This document shows, piece by piece, positions 1 through 5,292 of a stretch of 5,292 nt of DNA. How positions within the stretch are numbered: position 1 is the first letter of the stretch; each line of letters opens with the position of its first letter. Source of the DNA: Thermoanaerobaculia bacterium (GTDB taxonomy: Bacteria; Acidobacteriota; Thermoanaerobaculia; UBA5066); assembly GCA_023717585.1 (NCBI GenBank), contig JAMQPJ010000625.1, positions 1 through 5,292 of the forward strand, given 5' to 3'. Under the pieces are notes generated by a model. That model did not search any database. It was not told the DNA's origin and saw only the letters and a program-made list of their open reading frames with translations. Made by a program: the position numbers and the translations under genes.

Positions 1-12
1 TGGTCCTCGCAC

Positions 13-17
13 GGAAG
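13..17 (+). promoter_or_regulatory. Possible ribosome binding site for the first gene
   Basis: GGAAG is a partial match to the Shine-Dalgarno consensus and ends 11 bases before the GTG at 29, slightly farther than ideal. It is the only purine-rich stretch in the short leader. It would lie inside the last codons of any upstream gene, consistent with an operon that begins outside the window. The match is short, so support is modest. Confidence 0.35.
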
Positions 18-28
18 CCCTGAGTGAC

Positions 29-2254
29 GTGACGCGCGCACCGGAGGACCCCCCTCTCCCTCGCGCGAGTTCCTTCGCATGGGCCCTCGCGGCCGTGTTT
101 CTTGCCGCCGCGATCCGCTTCGCTCCCTTTCTCGGCGGCGGCACGCTTTATCGGCGGGACGCGGGCTTCTTCTTCGTCCCGTGGAGGCTCGTCCTGGCGC
201 GGCTCTTCGGGTCGGGCGAGATGCCCGTCTGGAACGAGTGGATGTCGGCGGGAAGGCCCTTCGCGGCCGATCCGAACGCGGCCGTCTTCTGGCCGCTCTC
301 GCCGCTCCTTCTCGTGCTCTCGCCGACGGCTCTCGCTCTCGTGAGCGTCTTCCTCGTCCTCGCCGTCTTCTTCCTCTCCCTGCGGCGTCTCGGGCTCTCG
401 CCCCAGGCCTGCGCCGCGGGGACGCTCGTGCTGCTCTTTTCCGGCGTGTTCCAGTCGCTTCCGGTCTACGCGACGACGTCCGCGGCTGTCCTGCCGCTCG
501 CCTTCGCGCTCGCCGAGGCTCCGCGTCTCGCCTCTCCCGACGCGGCTTCCCGTGGCCGCGCGGGTGCTTTTGCGGCGCTCGCCTTCGGCCTCTCGGCTCT
601 CGGCGGAGAACCGGCCGTCACACTGATGGGCGCGGCGGCCTTCTTCGCGGTCGCGGTGGTCGGCGCGGCGCAGGCGCGAGGGCGCGCGATGGCCGGCGCC
701 CTTCTCGCCCTCGGCCTCGGCGCGGGCCTCGCGGCGGTCCAGATCTGTCCGGCGGCCCTCGAGCTTTCCCGCTCCGCTAGGGGCGAGATGCGGCCCGAGC
801 ACGGAGCTCTTTTCCGGTCCGTGAGGCCGTCGCGGGTTCTCACGCTCCTCGAGCCGCGCCTCACCGGCGATCCTCAAGGCGACGCGGCCTTCGACTGGGG
901 CGCGGGCACGTTCGACGCGGGGAGCGCCTACTTCGAGGATCTCGCGCTCGGGCTGGTCCCCCTCCTCTTCGCGATGTCCGCATGGCGCGACAGGCGCGGG
1001 CGAGCCGCGGTGCTTCTCGCGCTCGGAGGCGCGGTGCTCTCGTTCGGGCGGTTTCTGCCGGGCTTCTCGTTCCTCGCGGCAGCCGTTCCGGTCCTGCGCT
1101 ATCCGGAAAAGTGGTGGCTCCTCGTGACGTTCGCGCTCGCGGCGGCGGCGGCGGTCGGCGTCGACAGCGTCTTTTTCGGTGACGGGGAGGCGAGAAAAGC
1201 AGCTGTCGATTTGCTTCGGAGGGGAGCGATCGGCATGGCGCTCGCCTGCGGCGCGCTGCTCGCTTTGGCGGTCGGCGCCGAAGATTTTCTCAGAAAGGGA
1301 ATATGGGCGGTGGGGCTTGGTGCGGGCAATGCCCCTGGTGCCGCCGTCGCGGGAGTCCTTCGAGCGCCGCTTTTCATGGCGACCGCGACCCTTCTCCTGA
1401 GCGCGGCCGCCTTCTCCCTCTTCACCTTCAAAGAAAAGCGCCGTGACATGTTGCTTCTCGGCAGCATCATGGGCGTGTTGTTTCTGACCGACGCGGCGCG
1501 GCGCGTGGCGGGGACATGCCCGGCGGGCGCGCACGATCTCTACCAGCGCGAATCGGCCGCCGTCTCCCTCGTGAAGATGGAGATCGGCGCCGGGCGCTTC
1601 TACGACGATGGCGCCGACGACGCGTCGACGGTCGCGCGCCGGACGCGGGAGGCCGGCGGACTCGACCCGTTGCTCCCCGCCGCGGGCGTGGCCTTCGGGA
1701 TCCGGTACGCCGGGGAGAACGACGTGGACCGCATGACGGCGGCGCCGTCCGCGCGCTTCGCCCGCGCGCTCGCCGGCCTCCGATGGGGAGAGGAGAAAGC
1801 CGCGCGACTGCGCACGCTCGGAGTGTCCGTCGTCAGGACGGCGGCGGCGCCGCCCGATCCGCCCGGCGTCGTCGAGATGGGGCGCTTCGGAGAGGACCGG
1901 ATCCTGCGCGTCGAAGGCGCGCGCGCGGAGTTCTCGGTTCTCCCGAGGGGCGCCGGGACCGTCACGGTCGAGGAGCGTCGGGCGGGCAGGGCCCGCCTCC
2001 GGGTGCGGGTGGGCCTTCCGGTAGCGGTGCTCTCCGTCGCACGGACCTTCGACCCGAACTGGCATGCCCGGTTGGACGGGGCGGATCTCGCGATCCGCCC
2101 TTCGGGCGGATACCTGATGGCCCTGGAGGTCCCGGGCGGAGACCACAAGATCGCGCTCGCGTACGAAAACCCGGCGTTCTTTGCCGGCGGCGCGCTCTCT
2201 CTCGCTTCACTCCTGGCCGTCATACTCTTCGCGCGGCCACGGGTGCGCCCATGA
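29..2254 (+). CDS. YfhO-like polytopic membrane protein, probable GT-C fold glycosyltransferase
   Basis: This is a 741-residue integral membrane protein. About a dozen hydrophobic segments are visible, including residues 15-35, 92-117, 149-164, 196-215, 221-240, 325-350, 362-380, 398-416, 446-467 and 472-489. A soluble, probably extracytoplasmic domain spans about 490-716, and a last helix lies at 717-735. Family landmarks are LYRRDAGFFFVPW with Asp44 in the first external loop (the place of the catalytic Asp in GT-C enzymes), PVWNEWMSAGRPF at 66-78, LRYPEKWW at 356-363, and DPNWHARLDG at 675-684 followed by a VPGG-H pattern. In Bacillus and Listeria, YfhO proteins are implicated in moving sugars from polyprenyl phosphate onto lipoteichoic acid; the acceptor here is unknown. 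The start is GTG at 29. The frame stays open to the window edge, so an earlier start (CTG at 20, or outside) is possible; the next in-frame ATG, at 221, would remove the first helix and Asp44. The stop overlaps the next start. Family is fairly sure, enzymatic role is inferred. Confidence 0.88.
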   Translation: MTRAPEDPPLPRASSFAWALAAVFLAAAIRFAPFLGGGTLYRRDAGFFFVPWRLVLARLFGSGEMPVWNEWMSAGRPFAADPNAAVFWPLSPLLLVLSPTALALVSVFLVLAVFFLSLRRLGLSPQACAAGTLVLLFSGVFQSLPVYATTSAAVLPLAFALAEAPRLASPDAASRGRAGAFAALAFGLSALGGEPAVTLMGAAAFFAVAVVGAAQARGRAMAGALLALGLGAGLAAVQICPAALELSRSARGEMRPEHGALFRSVRPSRVLTLLEPRLTGDPQGDAAFDWGAGTFDAGSAYFEDLALGLVPLLFAMSAWRDRRGRAAVLLALGGAVLSFGRFLPGFSFLAAAVPVLRYPEKWWLLVTFALAAAAAVGVDSVFFGDGEARKAAVDLLRRGAIGMALACGALLALAVGAEDFLRKGIWAVGLGAGNAPGAAVAGVLRAPLFMATATLLLSAAAFSLFTFKEKRRDMLLLGSIMGVLFLTDAARRVAGTCPAGAHDLYQRESAAVSLVKMEIGAGRFYDDGADDASTVARRTREAGGLDPLLPAAGVAFGIRYAGENDVDRMTAAPSARFARALAGLRWGEEKAARLRTLGVSVVRTAAAPPDPPGVVEMGRFGEDRILRVEGARAEFSVLPRGAGTVTVEERRAGRARLRVRVGLPVAVLSVARTFDPNWHARLDGADLAIRPSGGYLMALEVPGGDHKIALAYENPAFFAGGALSLASLLAVILFARPRVRP
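1139..1153 (+). repeat. (GCG)5 trinucleotide run inside the first gene
   Basis: Five consecutive GCG codons encode Ala371-Ala375 in the membrane helix right after the RYPE motif. In such GC-rich DNA a short run of this kind is expected. It could vary in length by polymerase slippage without breaking the frame, adding or removing alanines in the helix. Confidence 0.5.
2079..2111 (+). other. Two mutually exclusive perfect hairpins near the 3' end of the first gene
   Basis: GGGCGGATC at 2079-2087 pairs perfectly with GATCCGCCC at 2092-2100 around a 4-base loop (TCGC). The second arm, at 2093-2100, also pairs perfectly with GGGCGGAT at 2104-2111 around a 3-base loop (TTC). Only one of the two stems can form at a time. 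The element lies inside coding sequence, just after the Asp-Gly codons of the C-terminal domain, and ends about 140 bases before the next start. There is no T-run, so it is not a classical terminator. It may be chance in GC-rich coding DNA. Confidence 0.4.
2251..2254 (+). promoter_or_regulatory. ATGA stop-start overlap coupling the two YfhO-like genes
   Basis: The ATG of the second gene overlaps the TGA of the first by 4 bases. No good Shine-Dalgarno sequence precedes this ATG (the upstream bases are CACGGGTGCGCCC), so translation of the second gene probably depends on ribosomes finishing the first. The two membrane proteins would then be made in linked amounts. Confidence 0.75.
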
Positions 2255-4356
2255 GGGGACGTCTCCGCGAGCTGCTGCCTCTCTTCGGTGCGCTCCTCCT
2301 CGTGCTCCTGCCGTTTCGCGATTTTCTCGGCTCCGGCGTTCCGGTGGGCCGGGACCTCCTGTTCTATTTCTTTCCGCTGAAGGCGCATCTCGTCGAAGCG
2401 GTCCTTCGCGGGGAACTGCCGTGGGTGGATCGCTTCCGATGGGGCGGGTCGCCGCTTCTCGGCGCTCCGTCGGCGGCGCCCTTCGACCCCGCGAACATTC
2501 TCTTCCTGGCACTGCCCCTCGGGGCCGCGATGAAGGCGTGGATCCTCCTGCATCTCGGAGTGGCGCTCGCCGGATTCGCCGCCTTCGGACGGCGCCTCGG
2601 CCTGTCGCGCGGGCCGGCGGCCGTCGCCGGCCTCGTCTTCGCGCTCTCCGGAACGACAGTGTCGCTCACCGCGTTTCCGGCGGCTCTTTCGGCCCTCTCG
2701 ATCCTCCCGTGGTTCGCCGCCTTCGCTTTCGATACCGTGAGGACGCGGGGATGGCGCGAAGCCGCGAAGCTCGCCGTCGCGGCAGCCCTGATCCTCGTCG
2801 CGACGCCGCCCGAATTCGTGTTCTTCGCCTTGTGCGTTGCCGTCGCGGTCTTCTTCTCGGCGCGCGGCGAGGGCGCGGCGTGGCGGCAAGAGGCGCGCCC
2901 GCTGGCTCTCCTTGCGGCGAGCGCGCTTCTCGCCGCCGGCCTCGGCGCGATCTCTCTCCTGCCGGGGGCCGCCACCGCCGCTCGCAGCATCAGGTCGCCG
3001 GGGGGCGGTATGGGCCCGGCGGCCGCAGCCCTGAAGCCATTCGCGCTGCCGCGCCTCAGTGACCTCGCCACGGACGGGCTCGTCGCTGACTGGGCGGCCG
3101 TCGCGTCGGCTCCGGGCGTCCGGGACTATCCCTACCTTCCCTCCGTGACGCCGGGGCGCGTCGCGTGGGCCCTTGCCTTCTTGGGACTGGTCCGGAGAGG
3201 GCCGGGACGGGTTGCAGCGGCGCTGCTCGTGCTCACCGGTTTCGTCCTCGCGGTCGGCGACGCGACGCCGATCTTCGGTCTTGCGACGCGTGTCCTGCCG
3301 CCGCTCGGTTGGATTCGTTACCCGGAGAGGCACCTGATCCTCGCAGGATTCGGCCTCGCGTGGCTCGCGGCTCTGGGGCTGAAGCGCCTGGTGGACGCCG
3401 TGTCGCCCCGCGTCCTTCGAATCGCCCTGCCGCTCCTCGCTCTCGCAGTCTTCCTCGACCGTGAGGAGATCGCGCGGCGCCTTGCGCCGCTCGAGGACGC
3501 GTCCGTGATCGCGCGCGTTCCGGCGCTCCTGGCCGCTCTTCCCCCGGTTCCCGCCGGCGCGCCCCCGCCGCGCCTCTTTTTCCAGGACCTCTATGCGCCC
3601 GTCCCGGTGTACGACCTGCGCGACCTCGCGGCCTCGAGCCGGGTCGGGCGGGAGTCGCTGCTCCCGGCGTACGGGTCGCTCTTCGGCGTCGGCTATCAGT
3701 TCGAGATCGACTACGACCTGTCGCTGTCCGGGGAGGCATTCGAGTGGTCGCGGCTCCTGTCCCGTGCCGTACGGGAAACACCTCCGCTCGCCCTGCGCTT
3801 GGTTCGGGGCGTCGGCGTCTCGGCGATCGTCCGCAGCGAGCGGGGAGACGACGGGCGCTACGGCCCGCGTCTCGAGCGGATCCTCGACCCGGTTCCGCCG
3901 TACCGATTCGCGGGGAGGCTCGTGGCGTCCGACGACGCGCGCGCGGTGTTCAAGCGGCTGCTCGAGGACGCCTTCCCCGTCGACACCGCGTACGTCGACG
4001 AAACCGTCCCTGGGGTTTCTCCATCACCCGCGGCCGGCCGGATCCTCGCGGCCTTCGACCGGCCTTCGGGGCTCTTTCTCGACGTCGAGGTCGATGGGCC
4101 CGGTCCGGGCTTTCTCATGCTGTACCGGCTGCGGGAGGCCGCGGAAGAGGCCGTGCTCGACGGCCGCCCGACCCGCGTTTCGCGGGTCGCGTTCGGGTTC
4201 GCGGGCCTGGCCGTTCCTCCTGGACGTCATGCCGTTCGTTTGCGGCCCGACACGCGGTGGGTGAAGATGGGGGCTGTGATTTCCGCGGTCACCGCGCTGG
4301 CGCTCGCCGCCGCCCTGCTCGTTCCGCGGCGCGGACCTGCGGCCGTGAACGCATGA
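2251..4356 (+). CDS. Second YfhO-like polytopic membrane protein, paralogue of its upstream neighbour
   Basis: This is a 701-residue membrane protein. The frame is open for 245 codons upstream of ATG 2251, but that stretch lies within the first gene and reads as Arg-rich out-of-frame sequence, so 2251 is taken as the start. Hydrophobic segments include residues 8-27, 81-112, 122-140, 143-160, 172-201, 217-237, 303-314, 320-336, 362-380 and 389-402. A soluble domain spans about 403-670, followed by a last helix at 672-690. Family landmarks match the neighbour: VGRDLLFYFFPLK with Asp35 in the first external loop, RFRWGGSPLL at 61-70, IRYPERHLIL at 355-364, LDGRP at 636-640 and VPPGRHAVRL at 655-664. 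Compared with the neighbour it lacks roughly 80 residues, including two helices after the RYPE helix. The likely role is sugar transfer from a lipid carrier to an envelope polymer, by family inference; donor and acceptor are unknown. Tight coupling on both sides suggests the pair works together, as partners or on successive sugars. A non-catalytic role cannot be excluded. Confidence 0.87.
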   Translation: MRGRLRELLPLFGALLLVLLPFRDFLGSGVPVGRDLLFYFFPLKAHLVEAVLRGELPWVDRFRWGGSPLLGAPSAAPFDPANILFLALPLGAAMKAWILLHLGVALAGFAAFGRRLGLSRGPAAVAGLVFALSGTTVSLTAFPAALSALSILPWFAAFAFDTVRTRGWREAAKLAVAAALILVATPPEFVFFALCVAVAVFFSARGEGAAWRQEARPLALLAASALLAAGLGAISLLPGAATAARSIRSPGGGMGPAAAALKPFALPRLSDLATDGLVADWAAVASAPGVRDYPYLPSVTPGRVAWALAFLGLVRRGPGRVAAALLVLTGFVLAVGDATPIFGLATRVLPPLGWIRYPERHLILAGFGLAWLAALGLKRLVDAVSPRVLRIALPLLALAVFLDREEIARRLAPLEDASVIARVPALLAALPPVPAGAPPPRLFFQDLYAPVPVYDLRDLAASSRVGRESLLPAYGSLFGVGYQFEIDYDLSLSGEAFEWSRLLSRAVRETPPLALRLVRGVGVSAIVRSERGDDGRYGPRLERILDPVPPYRFAGRLVASDDARAVFKRLLEDAFPVDTAYVDETVPGVSPSPAAGRILAAFDRPSGLFLDVEVDGPGPGFLMLYRLREAAEEAVLDGRPTRVSRVAFGFAGLAVPPGRHAVRLRPDTRWVKMGAVISAVTALALAAALLVPRRGPAAVNA
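4169..4189 (+). other. Perfect 9-bp hairpin near the 3' end of the second gene
   Basis: Arms 4169-4177 and 4181-4189 (CGACCCGCG and CGCGGGTCG) pair perfectly around a TTT loop. The stem sits just after the Leu-Asp-Gly codons of the C-terminal domain, the same place in the protein as the hairpin pair in the first gene, and about 165 bases before the next start. There is no T-run after it. Chance in GC-rich coding sequence is the default explanation. Confidence 0.4.
4353..4356 (+). promoter_or_regulatory. ATGA stop-start overlap coupling the second YfhO-like gene to the peptidase gene
   Basis: The peptidase ATG overlaps the TGA of the preceding gene by 4 bases, the same arrangement as at the previous junction. 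No strong Shine-Dalgarno match precedes it, so coupled re-initiation is likely. This overlap also supports 4353 as the peptidase start rather than the in-frame ATGs at 4482 or 4506. Confidence 0.75.
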
Positions 4357-5135
4357 AGCTGGGCTCCGATGGGAAGCGGCGCCTCGCCCTTTACGGGGGC
4401 GCCGCCGTCTTCTCGGGGCTCGCGCTCTGGGGAATCCCGGCGCTCGTGTCGCGCCTCTCGGCGCCTCTCTCGATTCGCCGGATGGACCTCGAGGCGGACG
4501 CGGCCATGAAGACCGAGGCCGTGAAGCTCCTCGTCGAGTACGTGCGCATCGATACGACGAATCCGCCGGGAATCACCCGTCCCGCGATCGATTTCCTCGC
4601 CCGGCTCCTCGCGTGCGAGGGGATCCCCGCGACGATCACCGGCGCCGACCCGGAGCGTCCGATCCTCGTGGCGCGGATCAAGGGCTCGAGCCCGGACGGG
4701 GCGCTCGCCCTCCTCAACCACGCGGACGTCGTCCCCGCCGGAGACCCCGGCGCGTGGACGAAGCCGCCGTTCGCGGCCGCGCGCGGTGGCGGCCTCGAGC
4801 GCGATCACCTCATCGGCCGGGGGACGCTCGACATGAAGGGGCAGACGATCGCGAATTTCCTCGCGATGGCCTCGCTCCGGCGTGCGGGTCTCGTGCCCCT
4901 CCGCGACATCGTTTTCGTCGTCGAGTCCGGAGAGGAGACGTCTCGGGAGGACCTCGGCATGGGCTGGCTCTTCGACAACCGGCCGGACCTCCTCACGGGC
5001 GTGACGGACGTGTTCAACGAAGGGGGAGTCAACGAAGTCAAGGTCCAGCACGTCGAGCGCTTCGGCATCGAGACCATGCAGAAGGCGGTTCTCTCGGTGG
5101 ACGTCCTGTCGTCCGAGGCGGAGACCCTCGAGTAG
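4353..5135 (+). CDS. M20-family metallopeptidase, membrane anchored, ended early by an in-frame TAG
   Basis: The open frame gives 260 residues; M20 enzymes usually have about 400-500. Residues 1-10 are basic and 11-33 form one hydrophobic segment, a signal anchor that would place the enzyme outside the cytoplasmic membrane. Starting at ATG 4482 or 4506 would lose this segment, so 4353 is preferred. The catalytic domain shows HADVVP (His123 metal ligand, Asp125 catalytic partner), AWTKPPF at 134-140, GRGTLDMKG with Asp160 bridging two zinc ions, SGEE with Glu194 as general base and Glu195 as ligand, and NEGG with Glu223 as probable ligand. M20 enzymes hydrolyse peptide or amide bonds of small substrates such as dipeptides and N-acyl amino acids; the substrate here is not evident. 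The TAG at 5133 falls where the lid (dimerization) domain should be. The truncated product therefore lacks most of the lid and the last metal-binding His of the family, and is unlikely to be active. Peptidase-like sequence resumes in frame after the stop. Family assignment is firm; functional status is doubtful. Confidence 0.82.
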   Translation: MKLGSDGKRRLALYGGAAVFSGLALWGIPALVSRLSAPLSIRRMDLEADAAMKTEAVKLLVEYVRIDTTNPPGITRPAIDFLARLLACEGIPATITGADPERPILVARIKGSSPDGALALLNHADVVPAGDPGAWTKPPFAAARGGGLERDHLIGRGTLDMKGQTIANFLAMASLRRAGLVPLRDIVFVVESGEETSREDLGMGWLFDNRPDLLTGVTDVFNEGGVNEVKVQHVERFGIETMQKAVLSVDVLSSEAETLE

Positions 5136-5292
5136 TGTCGCGAGTTCCTGCAGGCGCGGGACCCGGAGCTTCCGGTCCGTGTGGTGCCTGCCGTGCGCGA
5201 GTTCCTCCAGTTCATCGCTCCGACGAGGTCCGACGTCTGGGGCCGCTACATGATGGAGGGCGCCGAGAAGCTCGCTCCGGAGGGGGAGCGCT
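5136..5292 (+). pseudogene. In-frame continuation of the M20 peptidase gene beyond the TAG, cut by the window edge
   Basis: Directly after the TAG, the same frame stays open for 52 codons to the end of the window. It keeps the G/C-rich third positions of the gene and reads as a normal protein, for example PVRVVPAVREFL followed by TRSDVWGRYM. The other two forward frames give Arg/Ser- or Gly/Pro-rich shadow sequence. This looks like the lid domain of the same enzyme, so the gene is most simply a peptidase broken by one nonsense change, such as GAG, CAG or AAG to TAG. Sequencing error and stop-codon readthrough are alternatives. No Shine-Dalgarno site with a good start codon follows closely enough to suggest an independent gene. 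Confidence 0.6.

Noticed and set aside
1..27. 3' end of an upstream gene
   Set aside because: Two frames end just before the first gene: one at TGA 21-23 (tail VLARKP), another at TGA 25-27 (tail SSHGSPE). An upstream coding neighbour is likely, but six to eight codons cannot decide which frame is real or what it encodes.
1516..2250. Upstream extension of the second YfhO-like gene to an earlier in-frame ATG
   Set aside because: The 245 extra codons read as Arg-rich sequence inside the first gene's reading frame. The ATG at 2251 sits at a classic ATGA overlap and begins a proper N-terminal membrane helix.
1600..3333. Very long antisense open frame (577 codons) across the junction of the two YfhO-like genes
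   Set aside because: Its product is Arg/Glu/Gly-rich low-complexity sequence with no recognisable domain, and it mirrors two well-supported genes. Long antisense frames are expected at this GC content because stop codons are rare.
4170..4188. Rho-independent terminator at the end of the second gene
   Set aside because: The stem is perfect, but its 3' side is followed by CGTTCGGG rather than a T-run, and it lies within coding sequence upstream of a coupled gene.
3744..4352. Upstream extension of the peptidase frame to an earlier start
   Set aside because: The added 203 residues are Arg/Gly-rich out-of-frame sequence over the second YfhO-like gene. The ATG at 4353 gives a clean basic-plus-hydrophobic signal anchor.
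4227..5051. Antisense open frame of 274 codons opposite the peptidase gene
   Set aside because: It is rich in Arg, Glu, Asp and His with no domain. It lies directly opposite the M20 motifs, which are unmistakable on the + strand.

Overview
The window is 5.3 kb of very GC-rich DNA (I estimate around 70 %, with strong G/C preference at third codon positions). It is coding on the + strand almost from end to end. The layout suggests a high-GC bacterium, probably Gram-negative. Acidobacteriota is my best guess, because paired YfhO-like membrane proteins beside M20 peptidases fit that group. This is inference from style, not from a marker gene.

There are three consecutive genes. (1) 29-2254 encodes a 741-residue polytopic membrane protein of the YfhO / GT-C glycosyltransferase-like family. 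(2) 2251-4356 encodes a 701-residue second member of the same family. It shares the family landmarks (Asp in the first external loop, a central RYPE motif, a C-terminal beta-rich domain with LDG, and one last membrane helix) but is a diverged paralogue, not a recent copy. (3) From 4353 there is a membrane-anchored M20-family metallopeptidase. Its N-terminal catalytic half is intact, but an in-frame TAG at 5133-5135 interrupts it. Peptidase-like sequence continues in the same frame to the window edge.

Both internal junctions are ATGA overlaps (2251-2254 and 4353-4356), so the genes form a tight, translationally coupled operon that probably started upstream of the window. No RNA gene, mobile element, CRISPR array, terminator or intergenic stretch over 30 bases was seen.

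Functionally, the two membrane proteins look like enzymes that use lipid-linked sugars to modify a cell-envelope polymer. The peptidase would act at the outer face of the same membrane. Nothing in the sequence identifies the acceptor or shows that the peptidase shares their pathway. The observations most worth a second look are the amber codon in the M20 gene, the apparent absence of the usual GGHxS lid motif next to it, and a two-helix segment present only in the first YfhO-like protein that coincides with a dip in codon bias.
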